A DNA stretch of 64,000 nucleotides from Variovorax paradoxus (GCF_024734665.1 NZ_CP102931.1:6384001-6448000), one strand, 5' to 3'. Counted from the first letter of the stretch, positions 33,910-43,472 are shown. Notes: generated by a model from the letters alone, not told the origin. Program-made: numbers and translations.

Positions 33910-35037
33910 ATGTTGAATCGACGTCATTTTTCTTTGGCCGCAGGCGCGGCCGCCACGCTGGGGGGTTTCGGCATCGCGCGGGCACAGGGCGACACGCCGC
34001 TGGTGCTGGGCCAGTCGGCAGCGTTCACCGGTCCGGCGGCGCAGCTGGGCATCCAGTTTCACCAGGGCGCCAAGCTGTTCCTGGACCAGTACAACGCCCA
34101 GTCGGGGCACCGCGACGTGGTCATCAAGAACCTCGACGACGGCTACGAGCCCGACCGCTGCGCGGCCAACACGCAGAAGCTGATCTCGGAAGACGTGTTC
34201 GCACTCTTCGGCTACATAGGCACGCCGACCAGCCTGGCGGCGCTGCCGCTGGCGGTGAAGGACAAGGTGCCGTTCGTGGCCCCCTTCACCGGCGCGATGT
34301 CGCTGCGCGAGCCCTTCCAGAAAAATGTGTTTCACGTGCGCGCCTCGTACAACGACGAGACGGCGCTGATGGTGAAGCAGCTCACCCACCTGGGCCTGAA
34401 GAAGATCGCGGTCTTCTATCAGAACGACGCCTACGGCAAGGCCGGGCTCGACGGGGTGACGCTGGCGCTCGGCGAGCAGCAGCTCAAGCCCGTGGCGCTG
34501 GCCACGGTGGAGCGCAATTCGGCCGACGTGGCGCAGGCGGTGAAGTCCATCGTGGCGGCGAAGCCCGACGCGGTGGTGCAGGTGGGCGCGTACAAGGCCT
34601 GCGCGGCCTTCATCCGCGAGGCGCGCAAGGCGGGCTACGGCGGCACTTTCTTCAATATGTCTTTCGTCGGCACGCAGGCGCTGGCGGACGAGCTGGGCAA
34701 GGACGCGGCCGGCGTGATGGTGACGCAGGTGGTGCCCTCGCCCTACAACCAGGCCAATGCGCTGGCGCGCGAATTCACCGAGGCGGTGCGCAAGGCCGGC
34801 GGCGGCGCGAGCGCCAATTTTTCGAGCATGGAAGGCTACCTGGCCGCGAAGGTGCTGACCGAGGGCCTGCGCAAGGCACCGGGCAAGCCCACGCGCGAGA
34901 GCCTGATCGCAGGGCTGGAAAGCATCGACCGCCAGCAGTTCGGCGGGTTCGAGGTGTCGTTCTCTGCCAAGAACCACGTGGGCTCGAAGTTTGTCGAGCT
35001 GTCGATGTTGACCGGCGACGGCCGCGTCAGGACCTGA
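33910..35037 (+). CDS. ABC transporter substrate-binding protein (Leu/Ile/Val family)
   Basis: 375 residues from MLNRRHFSL. The opening NRRHFSLAAGAAATLGG looks like a twin-arginine signal with cleavage near ARAQG. The mature part is a type I periplasmic binding protein: LVLGQSAAFTGPAAQLG, GYIGTPTSLAALPLA, VPFVAPFTGAM and KKIAVFYQNDAYGKAG. No permease or ATPase gene is adjacent, so it either works with a transporter encoded elsewhere or acts as a sensor. It is divergent from the molybdopterin enzyme gene with a 51-base gap. The longer open frame upstream overlaps that gene in antisense. Confidence 0.9.
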   Translation: MLNRRHFSLAAGAAATLGGFGIARAQGDTPLVLGQSAAFTGPAAQLGIQFHQGAKLFLDQYNAQSGHRDVVIKNLDDGYEPDRCAANTQKLISEDVFALFGYIGTPTSLAALPLAVKDKVPFVAPFTGAMSLREPFQKNVFHVRASYNDETALMVKQLTHLGLKKIAVFYQNDAYGKAGLDGVTLALGEQQLKPVALATVERNSADVAQAVKSIVAAKPDAVVQVGAYKACAAFIREARKAGYGGTFFNMSFVGTQALADELGKDAAGVMVTQVVPSPYNQANALAREFTEAVRKAGGGASANFSSMEGYLAAKVLTEGLRKAPGKPTRESLIAGLESIDRQQFGGFEVSFSAKNHVGSKFVELSMLTGDGRVRT

Positions 35038-36141
35038 TCAGGCCGCCTTGCCGCTGAGACCGCCCACGGCCTGGAACATCGCCTGCCGCGCCTGGCTGAC
35101 GATCTGTCCACGCCAGGCATCGGTGTCCGTATAGAACGCTTCCAGCATCCGTGCCCGGATACCGTCGGCCAGGTCAGCCGGCGCCTCAGGGTGCTTGTGC
35201 AGCCAGTGGTCGGCACGCAGCGCGCCGGTCACTTCGAGGATCGGCAGCGTGCCGTATTCGAGCGCGATGCCGGTGTACTCGGCCTGCGGGCACTCCTCGT
35301 AGACGGAGTCCCACATCAGCCCGCGCAGCAGCGCTGAAGTCGAGGAGCCGTCGTAGATCGAAGTGACGGGCGCGGCGGGCGTGCCCCACCACGCATTGGC
35401 GCGCGCATAGGCGACCTTGTCGTCGCGGCAGGCAAAGATGCGTTCACCCAGACCGTTCGGGCCGAGCCCCGTATGCAGGTCGATCCAGGCCAGGCGCTTG
35501 GCGTTGCCCGCGTGGCGCTTGAGCACGCTGCGGATGGTCTTGTTGCTCCAAGTCGGCGCCTTGCCGCCGAAGAACAGGCCATCGTCGAACTGGTATTGCC
35601 CGCTTGTCACGGCCGCCTGGTAGGCAGTGGCGCCGTGCTTTCCGATCCACTTGTCCACGGCCGCCTGGTTCTCGGGCGTGGGCGGCCAGGTGGCGGGCAG
35701 CAGCAGGTCGTGCAGCTTGGCATACGGCTCGTTGACCGGCACCGGCTTGGAGAAGTCGATGAAGTTGCGGTTCAGGTCGACGTTCTCGTGCGTCACGCGC
35801 CGGCCGTAGGAAAAACCGTGCGGGTTGAGCGCATGCACGTACAGCACCGCCACGCCCTGCGCCTTGGCCTTCTCGCGCCATTCAGAGTCGTGCAGCGCGA
35901 ACACCTGCACGCCGCTGCCGCAGTGGCCTTCGGCGCCATGGCAGGCGCTGCTGACGATCAGCAGGTTCTGCGCATTCGCGTCGCCGTCGAGCGCGACGTC
36001 CATCGACAGGTCTTCGCCGTCGCGCCCCTTGAGCGGGTGCGCATGCGGCTCGACCGTGAGGCCGGCGCTCACGCAGCCTTGCAGGAACTTCTGGCGCGCC
36101 TGGGCGTAGCGCGGCGAAAAGGCCTCTGCGATGCCGATCAT
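35038..36141 (-). CDS. M14-like (DUF2817) zinc peptidase/amidohydrolase
   Basis: 367 residues from MIGIAEAFS. Zinc ligands fit SACHGAEG (His and Glu) near residue 74 and the later IDLHTGLGPNGLGE; NPHGFSYGRRVTHENVDLNRNF is the carboxypeptidase-like substrate arginine/asparagine region. DUF2817 proteins belong to the M14 metallopeptidase clan. It overlaps the stop of the upstream M20 gene by four bases (ATGA), so the two hydrolases are co-translated and probably work on related amide or peptide substrates. There is no signal peptide, so it is probably cytoplasmic. Confidence 0.88.
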   Translation of the reverse strand: MIGIAEAFSPRYAQARQKFLQGCVSAGLTVEPHAHPLKGRDGEDLSMDVALDGDANAQNLLIVSSACHGAEGHCGSGVQVFALHDSEWREKAKAQGVAVLYVHALNPHGFSYGRRVTHENVDLNRNFIDFSKPVPVNEPYAKLHDLLLPATWPPTPENQAAVDKWIGKHGATAYQAAVTSGQYQFDDGLFFGGKAPTWSNKTIRSVLKRHAGNAKRLAWIDLHTGLGPNGLGERIFACRDDKVAYARANAWWGTPAAPVTSIYDGSSTSALLRGLMWDSVYEECPQAEYTGIALEYGTLPILEVTGALRADHWLHKHPEAPADLADGIRARMLEAFYTDTDAWRGQIVSQARQAMFQAVGGLSGKAA

Positions 36142-37340
36142 GTCGCTGCGCCGCCGGGCTTGAGGAACTGCTCGGCGATCTGCACCCAGCAGGTGGCGCC
36201 CAGCGGGATGAGGTCGTCGTTGAAGTCGTAGCTCGCGTTGTGCAGCGTGCACGGGCCTTCGCCGTGGTGCACGTCGCGGTGCGTGCCGTCGCCGTTGCCG
36301 ATGAAGGCATAGGCGCCGGGCTTGGCCTGCAGCATGAAGGCGAAGTCTTCGGAAGTCATGGCGGCCTCCTGCTTCAGCACGTTCTCGGGGCCGACGATGC
36401 CGCCCATCACACGGCGCGCGAAGTCGGCCTCGGCCTCGGTGTTGATGGTGGGCGGGTAGTAGCGCTCGAAGCGGAAGTCGCAGGTGGCGTCGTGCGCCGC
36501 GCAGATGTGGTCGGCGACCTGCTTCATCTTCGCCTCGATCAGGTCGAGCACCTCCAGCGAGAAGGTGCGCACCGTGCCCGACAGCTCGCAGTTGTCGGGA
36601 ATCACGTTGTTGGTTTCGCCGGCATGGATGGTGGTGACCGAGATCACGGCCGAATCGGTCGGCTTCATCTTGCGGGTGAGGATGGTCTGGAAGGCCTGCA
36701 CGATCTCGCAGGCGATAGGCACCGGGTCGATGCCCGTATGCGGCAGCGCGGCGTGGCCGCCCTTGCCGATCACGTTGATGTGGAACTTGTTGCCCGAGGC
36801 CATCACCGGGCCGGGGCTCACGGCGAACTGACCCGCCTTCATGCCGGGCCAGTTGTGCATGCCGAACACGGCGTCCATGGGGAACTGCTCGAACAGTCCT
36901 TCCTTGATCATCTCGCGGGCGCCGCCGCCGCCCTCTTCCGCCGGCTGGAAGATCAGGTAGACGGTGCCGTCGAAGTTGCGGTTCTTCGCCAGGTGCTGAG
37001 CGGCCGCGAGCAGCATGGCCGTGTGGCCGTCGTGGCCGCAGGCGTGCATCTTGCCGTGGTGCTTACTGGCGTGGGCGAAGGTGTTGAGTTCGGTGACGGG
37101 CAGCGCGTCCATGTCGGCGCGAAGGCCGACTGCGCGGCTGCTGGAGCCATTCTTGACGATGCCCACCACGCCGGTGGTGCCCAGGCCGCGGTGAATGGGA
37201 ATGCCCCATTCGGTGAGCTTGCCTGCCACCACGTCGGCGGTGCGGACTTCCTGGAAACAGAGTTCGGGGTGGGCATGAAGGTCACGTCGGACGGCGGCGA
37301 TGCCAGCCGCCTGCGTGACGAGCGAGTCGATGAGTTTCAT
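36138..37340 (-). CDS. M20 family amidohydrolase (hippurate hydrolase/aminoacylase type)
   Basis: 400 residues. Metal-binding and catalytic segments are GLRADMDALPV, HACGHDGHTAML, IFQPAEEGGGGAREM and MHNWPG, followed by a dimerisation domain with GKGGHAALPHTGIDP; the C-terminal HHGEGPCTLHNASYDFND carries the last metal histidine. This is the pattern of the M20D group (hippuricase, N-acyl-amino acid amidohydrolases). It would release an amino acid from an N-acyl conjugate in the cytoplasm. It is coupled to the M14-like gene and is preceded by an 87-base gap to the deaminase gene. Confidence 0.92.
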   Translation of the reverse strand: MKLIDSLVTQAAGIAAVRRDLHAHPELCFQEVRTADVVAGKLTEWGIPIHRGLGTTGVVGIVKNGSSSRAVGLRADMDALPVTELNTFAHASKHHGKMHACGHDGHTAMLLAAAQHLAKNRNFDGTVYLIFQPAEEGGGGAREMIKEGLFEQFPMDAVFGMHNWPGMKAGQFAVSPGPVMASGNKFHINVIGKGGHAALPHTGIDPVPIACEIVQAFQTILTRKMKPTDSAVISVTTIHAGETNNVIPDNCELSGTVRTFSLEVLDLIEAKMKQVADHICAAHDATCDFRFERYYPPTINTEAEADFARRVMGGIVGPENVLKQEAAMTSEDFAFMLQAKPGAYAFIGNGDGTHRDVHHGEGPCTLHNASYDFNDDLIPLGATCWVQIAEQFLKPGGAAT

Positions 37341-37427
37341 GGCGTGGACGTCTCAAAATGCCAGTCTATCCACTCTGGCGTTTCGAGGCACCACCAAAAA
37401 TACGCACCCCGGGTGCGCACCCGGGGT

Positions 37428-37928
37428 TCAGTGCCCGGCGGTCCAGAAGCCGACGTGCGGCGCAGAGGCTTCCTCTTCGAGCAGCGGCCCCACCACCTCG
37501 ACGCGTCGCTGCCCGCGCGCGAAAACCTCGCGGCAGGGAAGCGAAAAGGTCGGGTTTTCGGGGTGGTCGCCGGTCAGGCCGAGCAGAGCGTGCTCGGACA
37601 GCGCGTAGACCACGCGGCCGATGTTCGTCCAGTAGATGGCGCCCGCGCACATGCAGCAGGGTTCGGCGCTGGTGTACAGCGTGCAGCGCGCGAGCTGCTC
37701 GGGCGTGAGCAGGCGCGCGGCCTGCGCGGCGGCCACCAGTTCGGCATGCTGCGTAGGGTCGCCCTCGGGCGGCATCGAGTTGTTGCCCGCGGTGACGACG
37801 ACCTCGCCATGCTCGTTCGCCACCAGCGCAGCGAAGGGATGGCGCCCGCGCGCCTTCGACTCATCCGACAGCCGGATGGCCATGCGCAGAAGTTCGAGGT
37901 CGCGTGGCGACAAGTTGTCGGTGGTCAT
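37428..37928 (-). CDS. Nucleoside/nucleobase deaminase (CDA fold, guanine deaminase-like)
   Basis: 166 residues. The zinc site of the cytidine/deoxycytidylate deaminase fold is complete: H61-A62-E63 in QHAELV and the PCxxC at 90-94 (PCCMC). GNNSMPPEGDPTQHAE and AIYWTNIGRVVYAL resemble guanine deaminases and broad nucleoside deaminases more than tRNA adenosine deaminase TadA, which usually has an arginine-rich C-terminus. It hydrolytically removes an amino group from a purine or related base. It stands between the M20 and glycerophosphodiesterase genes; the base specificity is not certain. Confidence 0.88.
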   Translation of the reverse strand: MTTDNLSPRDLELLRMAIRLSDESKARGRHPFAALVANEHGEVVVTAGNNSMPPEGDPTQHAELVAAAQAARLLTPEQLARCTLYTSAEPCCMCAGAIYWTNIGRVVYALSEHALLGLTGDHPENPTFSLPCREVFARGQRRVEVVGPLLEEEASAPHVGFWTAGH

Positions 37929-37946
37929 TTGCGGACAACGCCCCGA

Positions 37947-39137
37947 TCAGCGGCCGATGCTCTTCAGGTAGTCGGCGCGCGCAGCCAGCGCGGTGTCGGT
38001 GAAGTCGGTGAACACGCCGTCCACGCCGAGCTTGTAGTACACGCCGTATTCGCTCTTGCCGTCCTTGTTGTAGTCGGACGCCAGGCGGCGCGACTCGTTG
38101 CGGAAGGTGAAGGGGTGCACGAACAGGCCGGCCTTGTGCGCGTCGGCGATCAGCGAGGTGGGCGCGGTGGAGGTGGCGTCGGCGTCGTTGATCTTGCCGT
38201 CCTTGTTGACGTCCACCGGCTTGCCGTCGGCGCCGATGGTGCCCTTGATGCTCACGATGTAGCGCTTCCACGGGCCGATGCCGTCGGCGTAGGTCTTGAT
38301 CTCGGCCAGGCCTGCGGGCGTGACCATGGCGTCGAAGTTGCGCTTGTCACCGGCCTTGGTCCAGTCGTAGGGGCGGTCGCTGGGCACGGCGAAGGTCACG
38401 GCGCCGGTCTTCAGGTCGACGCTGTCGCCGTCGATCAGCTGGATGAGCCGGGTGTTCAGGCCCTTGCTCTTCATGTACTTCAGGCTGCCGGGCTCGAAGG
38501 ACTGCACGTAGATGGGCGCGGTCTTGCTGTTCCAGCCGGCTGCGTTGATGGCGGCGATGACCTTGTCTTCCATCGGCAGGCCGAGCTCGCGGAAGTAGGT
38601 CGGGTTCTTGGTCTCGGGGTAGATGGCGATGGTGCGGCCGGTTTCCTTCGACTTGGCCTTGGCGAAATCGATGATCTCCTGGAACGTGACGATCTTGAAC
38701 TTGCCGTTGAATTCCTGCGGACGCTCGGCGTCGGTGGAGATGCCGCCCAGCGTCTTGATCTCGGCCAACGTGAAGTCGTTGCTGAACCAGCCGGTCTGGG
38801 TTTCGCCGTCGACCTTGATGGTCTTCTTGCGCGAGGCGAAGCGGGGGTGCTTGGCCACGTCGGTGTTGAGGGCGAGGTTGGGGTCGTGACGGGCGATGAG
38901 CACGCCGTCCTTGGTGGAGATCAGGTCCATCTCGATCACGTCGGCGCCGAGTTCGATGGCGCGCGCATAGGCTTCGAGCGTTTCTTCCGGCAGGTAGCCG
39001 GATGCACCGCGGTGGGCGATGACCAGCGGCGGGTTGCCGTCGAGCGTCAGCAGCTTGTTGCTGGAAGGTCCGGTGGTGCTGCAGGCGGCCACGCAGAGGG
39101 CGGCGGTGGCGGTCAAGGCGATCTGAAGGGTGCGCAT
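37947..39137 (-). CDS. Glycerophosphodiester phosphodiesterase, exported lipoprotein with EF-hand-like loops
   Basis: 396 residues. A signal peptide ends in the lipobox CVAACSTT. The GDPD domain starts at LVIAHRGASGYLPEETLEAYARA, where the histidine and the acidic pair in VIEMDLI are catalytic, and continues through IYPETKNP and YVQSFEPGSL. It cleaves glycerophosphodiesters to sn-glycerol-3-phosphate and an alcohol in the periplasm. The C-terminal region holds DVNKDGKINDAD and DYNKDGKSEYG, calcium-loop-like sequences not seen in the short cytoplasmic GDPDs. The gene stands alone on the minus strand, 105 bases before argE on the other strand. Confidence 0.92.
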   Translation of the reverse strand: MRTLQIALTATAALCVAACSTTGPSSNKLLTLDGNPPLVIAHRGASGYLPEETLEAYARAIELGADVIEMDLISTKDGVLIARHDPNLALNTDVAKHPRFASRKKTIKVDGETQTGWFSNDFTLAEIKTLGGISTDAERPQEFNGKFKIVTFQEIIDFAKAKSKETGRTIAIYPETKNPTYFRELGLPMEDKVIAAINAAGWNSKTAPIYVQSFEPGSLKYMKSKGLNTRLIQLIDGDSVDLKTGAVTFAVPSDRPYDWTKAGDKRNFDAMVTPAGLAEIKTYADGIGPWKRYIVSIKGTIGADGKPVDVNKDGKINDADATSTAPTSLIADAHKAGLFVHPFTFRNESRRLASDYNKDGKSEYGVYYKLGVDGVFTDFTDTALAARADYLKSIGR

Positions 39138-39242
39138 GGTGCTGGTTTCTCCGTCCAAAAGAAGAGGGGCAGCGTACCCGCTTCGCGTGACGGCTACGAC
39201 ATCCACGCACGCGCCGCGCCGACTTCCGGGAGAATGTGTTGC

Positions 39243-40409
39243 ATGCTCCACACGCTTTCCCCCCAAAGCCTGCTGCTGGCCCAGACCCTGGTGCGCATGA
39301 ACACCGTCAGCGCCAACAGCAACCTCGAACTGATCGACTTCGCGCAGAGCCACCTCGCGGCCCTGGGCGTCAAAAGCCGCATCACCTACAACGCCGAACG
39401 CACCAAAGCGAACCTGTTCGCCACGCTGGGCGAAGGCAAGCCAGCCGGCGTGATCGTCTCCGGCCACACCGATACGGTGCCCTGGGACGGGCAGGACTGG
39501 AGCGTCGACCCGCTCTCCGCTGTGGTGCAGAACGAGCGCCTCTACGGGCGCGGCTCGGCCGACATGAAGAGCTTCATTGCCATCGCGCTGTCGAATGCCA
39601 AGCGCTTCCTCGAGAGCAACTCGCCCTTCGCGGTGCACTTCGCCTTCAGCTACGAAGAAGAAATCGGCTGCTTCGGCGTGAAGGAACTGATCGCCGACAT
39701 GCGCGATGCCAACATCAAGCCGCTGGCCTGCATCGTGGGCGAGCCCACCAGCATGGTGCCCGCCATCGCGCACAAGGGCGTGTACCGCTACAAGTGCTGC
39801 GTGCGCGGCAAGGAGGCGCATTCCTCGCTCACGCCGAAGTCGGTCAACGCCATCGAGATGGCGGCCCGAGTGATCGGCAAGGTGCGCGACATGGCGGAAG
39901 ACTTCGAGCGCAACGAGCCGCGCTACGAAGGCTTCGACGTGCCCTTCAGCACCGCGAGCGTGGGCCAGTTCCACGGCGGCATCGCCGACAACGTGGTGCC
40001 GCGCGATGCCGAGTTCCGCTATGAATTCCGCGACCTGCCGACCGCCGACGCCAAGCGCATGCAGGCCGACGTGGTGGCCTACGCGGGCAGCATCGAACCG
40101 GCGATGAAGAAGGTTGCGCCCGACGCGGGCTTCAGCTTCGAGACCATCTGCGAGATTCCGAGCTTCCTTGGCGCGGCCGACAACCCGATCACCAAACTGG
40201 CGCAGCGCCTGGCGGGCGAAGAACGCACCACGCTGGTGGCCTTCGGCACCGAAGCGGGTCTGTTCAAGAACGCTGGCATCCCCACCGTGGTGTGCGGCCC
40301 CGGCAGCATCGAGCAGGCGCACCAGCCCGACGAATTCGTGAGCCTCGAACAACTGGCGCGCTGCGAATTGTTCATGGAACGCCTTGCTTCCACCCCCAGC
40401 ATTGGCTGA
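39243..40409 (+). CDS. argE: Acetylornithine deacetylase ArgE
   Basis: 388 residues, an M20A metallohydrolase. Key segments are VIVSGHTDTVPWDGQDW, LYGRGSADMKSFIA, SYEEEIGCFGVKEL and CIVGEPTSMVP, with the C-terminal histidine in IEQAHQPDEFVSL. It removes the acetyl group from N-acetylornithine in arginine biosynthesis. The frame stays open for 3 kb upstream as antisense to three minus-strand genes, but similarity starts only at MLHTLSPQS. The next gene overlaps its 3' end or begins shortly after it, on the same strand. Confidence 0.93.
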   Translation: MLHTLSPQSLLLAQTLVRMNTVSANSNLELIDFAQSHLAALGVKSRITYNAERTKANLFATLGEGKPAGVIVSGHTDTVPWDGQDWSVDPLSAVVQNERLYGRGSADMKSFIAIALSNAKRFLESNSPFAVHFAFSYEEEIGCFGVKELIADMRDANIKPLACIVGEPTSMVPAIAHKGVYRYKCCVRGKEAHSSLTPKSVNAIEMAARVIGKVRDMAEDFERNEPRYEGFDVPFSTASVGQFHGGIADNVVPRDAEFRYEFRDLPTADAKRMQADVVAYAGSIEPAMKKVAPDAGFSFETICEIPSFLGAADNPITKLAQRLAGEERTTLVAFGTEAGLFKNAGIPTVVCGPGSIEQAHQPDEFVSLEQLARCELFMERLASTPSIG

Positions 40410-41655
40410 CAGCGGCGATGCGCTGGGGCGCATGAAGCGCGTCGCGCTCGGTCTGCTGTGCGGCGCGGCGTTGCTCTATGTACTGGCGAGCGCGCTGCAT
40501 GCGCAGCACCCGGCCTGGGGCTACGTGGCGGCCTTCTCGGAGGCCGCGATGGTCGGCGCCATTGCCGACTGGTTCGCGGTGGTGGCGCTGTTTCGCCACC
40601 CGTTGGGCCTGCCGATTCCGCACACCGCGATCATCCCGAGCAACAAGGACCGCATCGGCGCCAAGCTCGCGGGCTTCATCTGCGACAACTTCCTGAGCAC
40701 CGAACAGGTGCTCGGCAAGCTGCGGCAATTCGATGCAGCCGGGCGCATCGCAGACTGGCTGGCGCGCCCCGCCAGCGGCGAGAAGCTCGGCGAGTGGGGC
40801 GTGGCCGCCACGCGCTACGGGCTCTCGGCCTTCGACGACGAACGGGTGCGCGACTTCATGGGGCGCGCCGCCGCGGCCGGCCTCGAAAAAATTGACCTCT
40901 CGCGCCTGACCGGCCAGGCGCTCGATGCACTCACCGCCGGCGGGCGCCACCAGGCCCTGCTCGACGACGTGCTGCAGCAGGTGGCCGGTCTGCTCGAAGG
41001 CGACGAGGTGCAGGCGCACATCACCGAGGCCATCGCGCGCGAGATCAAGACGCTGCGCTACGTGGGCCTCGACCAGGTGGCGGCCAAGCTGGCCACGCGC
41101 AAGATCGTCGCGGCCGTGGCGCGCACCATCGGCGAGCTGGCGGCCGAGCCCGACCATCCGATGCGCAAGCGTTTCGATCACTTCGTCGACGACTTCGTGG
41201 TGCGCCTGAAGCTCGACCCCGAGTTCCAGCAGCGCGGCGAACAGATTCGCGCCGAACTCATCGCGCACCCCGCCCTCGGCGACTACCTGCACGGGCTGTG
41301 GGGTGAGCTGCTGGCGTGGCTGCACGACGACCTGGGCCGCGACGACTCGGCGATTGGCCAGCGCATTGCCTCGATGGCCGGCTCGCTGGGCGCACGGCTG
41401 CAGGGCGACGAGGCCATCCGCCGCTGGATCAACGAGCAGATCGAGGCCGCCGCGCCGCTGGCCATCGAGCGCTACCGCGAAGACATCCGCCGCTACATCG
41501 AGGAACGCGTCGGCGAGTGGAACGCACAGGAAATGACGCTCGAGCTGGAACGCCACATCGGGCGCGACCTGCAGTTCATCCGCATCAACGGCACGCTTGT
41601 AGGTGGGCTGGTGGGGTTGCTGATCCACACGGTGACGCAGTTGCTGCGCGGCTGA
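40384..41655 (+). CDS. DUF445 family membrane protein (YjiN-like)
   Basis: About 423 residues. The family core is clear: GRMKRVALGLLCGAALLYVLA (a membrane segment), then YVAAFSEAAMVGAIADWFAVVALFRHPLGLPIPHTAIIP, with a long helical middle and a C-terminal membrane segment GGLVGLLIHTVTQL. The start is uncertain. A TTG at 40384 overlaps argE and keeps conserved residues before MKR; the first ATG is 40432 and gives a 407-residue product. The protein would sit in the inner membrane with its helical part in the cytoplasm or periplasm. Function is unknown for the family. Confidence 0.85.
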   Translation: MLPPPALADSGDALGRMKRVALGLLCGAALLYVLASALHAQHPAWGYVAAFSEAAMVGAIADWFAVVALFRHPLGLPIPHTAIIPSNKDRIGAKLAGFICDNFLSTEQVLGKLRQFDAAGRIADWLARPASGEKLGEWGVAATRYGLSAFDDERVRDFMGRAAAAGLEKIDLSRLTGQALDALTAGGRHQALLDDVLQQVAGLLEGDEVQAHITEAIAREIKTLRYVGLDQVAAKLATRKIVAAVARTIGELAAEPDHPMRKRFDHFVDDFVVRLKLDPEFQQRGEQIRAELIAHPALGDYLHGLWGELLAWLHDDLGRDDSAIGQRIASMAGSLGARLQGDEAIRRWINEQIEAAAPLAIERYREDIRRYIEERVGEWNAQEMTLELERHIGRDLQFIRINGTLVGGLVGLLIHTVTQLLRG

Positions 41656-41769
41656 ACGAACGGGCTCGGGTAATCCACAGCGGACGAAAGTCCGCATCGT
41701 GTCTCCGGAGAGACTCCACCGCCTCTTCCTCCTCCTAGACTGCTTCGCGCACCCACAAGAGGAGACACC

Positions 41770-43416
41770 ATGCCCCGTAGAAGCAGCCTCGGCGCGATCG
41801 CGCTGACCGCCACCCTCGCCCTGCTGGGCGCCTGCAGCAGCCTTGCGCCGCCACCCACCCGGCCCGCCTCGTGGGGCCCGCCCGAGGCGCTGGTCGCGCC
41901 CTCGTCCTTCTCGGGCGTGCACGGGCTGGCCATCGACGCGAAGGGCCGGCTGCTCGCGGGCTCGGTCGTCGGCAACACGCTGTGGGAGGTCGACCGCAAC
42001 ACCGGCGCGGCCAAGGTGCTCATCGATGCACCCGAAGGCCAGGCCGACGACATCGCCGTGGGCCCGAAGGGCGAGCTGGCCTGGACCAACTACCTCATGG
42101 GCATGCTGCGCTACCGCGAGAGCGACACCGCCCCGCTGCGCGTGCTGGCCAAGGACCTGCTCGGCCTCAACTCGCTCGACTTCGACCGCCGCAACGGCAA
42201 GCTCTACGCATCGCAAGTGTTCCTGGGCGACGCGCTGTGGGAGATCGACCGCGAAGGCCAGAAGCCGCCGCGGCTCATCAAGAAGGACATGGGCGGCTTC
42301 AACGGCTTCGAAGCCGGCCCCGACGGCATGCTCTACGGGCCGCTGTGGTTCAAGGGGCAGGTCGTGAAGATCGACCCGGCGAACGGCAACATGACCGTGA
42401 TCGCCGATGGCTTCAAGATCCCGGCCGCCGCCAACCTCGACGGCAAGGGCAACCTCTGGGTGGTCGATGCGCGCAGCGGCGAGCTGGTGAAAGTAGACCT
42501 CGCCACCGGGCGCAAGACGGTCGCGAAGCAGTTGCGGCCTTCGCTCGACAACCTGGCCATCGCGCCCGACGGCACGATCTATGTGTCGAACATGGCCAAC
42601 AACGAGGTGCAGGCCTTCAACCCCGCCACTGGCGAACTGCGCACGCTCACCAGCGGCAAGCTGGCGGTGCCGGCCGGCATGAAGATCGATGGCAACGACC
42701 TCTGGGTGGCCGACGTCTTCGGCTTCCGCCAGGTCGACGTGCGCACGGGCGAGGTGCGCGACGTGTTCCGCATGCAGCGCGATCCGGAGCTCGACTACCC
42801 CTTCGCGGTGGGGCTGTCGCCAAAACTCTTCGCGCTGAGCTCGTGGTTCACGGGCACGGTGCAGCTGGTCGACCGGCAGACGCTGAAGACCGTCGAAACC
42901 ATCCACGGCCTGAAGGCGCCGTTCGACGCCATCCCCATGCCGGACGGCAGCGTGATCTACGCCGAAATAGCTACCGGCAGCATCACCCGCGCCAGCGGGC
43001 CGAAGTTCACTGAAAAGTCAGTGCTTGCTAGCGGCCTGAACGGCCCGGTGCAGATGATCGTCGGCCAGGACGGCGCGCTCTACGTGACCGAGGCCGCCGG
43101 CAAGCTGCTGCGCATTCCGCTGGACGCCAGCGCGCCGCTGCGCACCGTGGCCGACGGGCTGGCGCTGCCCGAAGGCGTGGCGCAAACGCCGTGGGGCAGC
43201 TTCATCGTGGCCGAGAGCGCGGCGCGGCGGCTGGTGGAAATTGCCCCCGACGGCACACGCCGCACGGTCGCCGAGAACCTGCCGATCGGCCTCGCGCCTG
43301 GGCCCGGCCTGCCCCCGCCCTACGTGGTCACGGGCGTCGCTGTGGGGCGCGACGGCACGATCTACATGGCGGCCGACCGCAACAATTCGATATATCGAAT
43401 CCATCCCGTAAGGTAG
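41770..43416 (+). CDS. Beta-propeller lipoprotein (SMP-30/NHL-like)
   Basis: 548 residues. A lipobox LLGACSSL follows a hydrophobic signal (about residues 8-22). The mature protein has repeating blades: GVHGLAIDAKGRLLAGS, ADDIAVGPKGELAWTN, AAANLDGKGNLWVVD, LDNLAIAPDGTIYVSNM, QMIVGQDGALYVTEAAG and GVAQTPWGSFIVAES, the pattern of SMP-30/gluconolactonase and NHL propellers. Length suggests two six-bladed propellers or one with long loops. It is probably anchored in the outer membrane, facing the periplasm. No catalytic residues could be assigned. A TAGACT hexamer lies 26-31 bases upstream, a possible -10 element. Confidence 0.82.
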   Translation: MPRRSSLGAIALTATLALLGACSSLAPPPTRPASWGPPEALVAPSSFSGVHGLAIDAKGRLLAGSVVGNTLWEVDRNTGAAKVLIDAPEGQADDIAVGPKGELAWTNYLMGMLRYRESDTAPLRVLAKDLLGLNSLDFDRRNGKLYASQVFLGDALWEIDREGQKPPRLIKKDMGGFNGFEAGPDGMLYGPLWFKGQVVKIDPANGNMTVIADGFKIPAAANLDGKGNLWVVDARSGELVKVDLATGRKTVAKQLRPSLDNLAIAPDGTIYVSNMANNEVQAFNPATGELRTLTSGKLAVPAGMKIDGNDLWVADVFGFRQVDVRTGEVRDVFRMQRDPELDYPFAVGLSPKLFALSSWFTGTVQLVDRQTLKTVETIHGLKAPFDAIPMPDGSVIYAEIATGSITRASGPKFTEKSVLASGLNGPVQMIVGQDGALYVTEAAGKLLRIPLDASAPLRTVADGLALPEGVAQTPWGSFIVAESAARRLVEIAPDGTRRTVAENLPIGLAPGPGLPPPYVVTGVAVGRDGTIYMAADRNNSIYRIHPVR

Positions 43417-43472
43417 GGTAACAATAAGTGTAAATTGGAGTTTACTTTTAAAAACAAATATTACAGACTGCG

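Noticed and set aside
36240..39242. Very long open frame leading into argE (over 1000 extra codons)
   Set aside because: It is antisense to the M20, deaminase and glycerophosphodiesterase genes, all with clear family motifs; high GC makes such antisense frames common. ArgE similarity begins at 39243.
40372..42906. 844-codon antisense frame
   Set aside because: It runs opposite to the DUF445 and propeller genes, has no domain-like pattern, and is Arg/His/Ala-rich shadow sequence.
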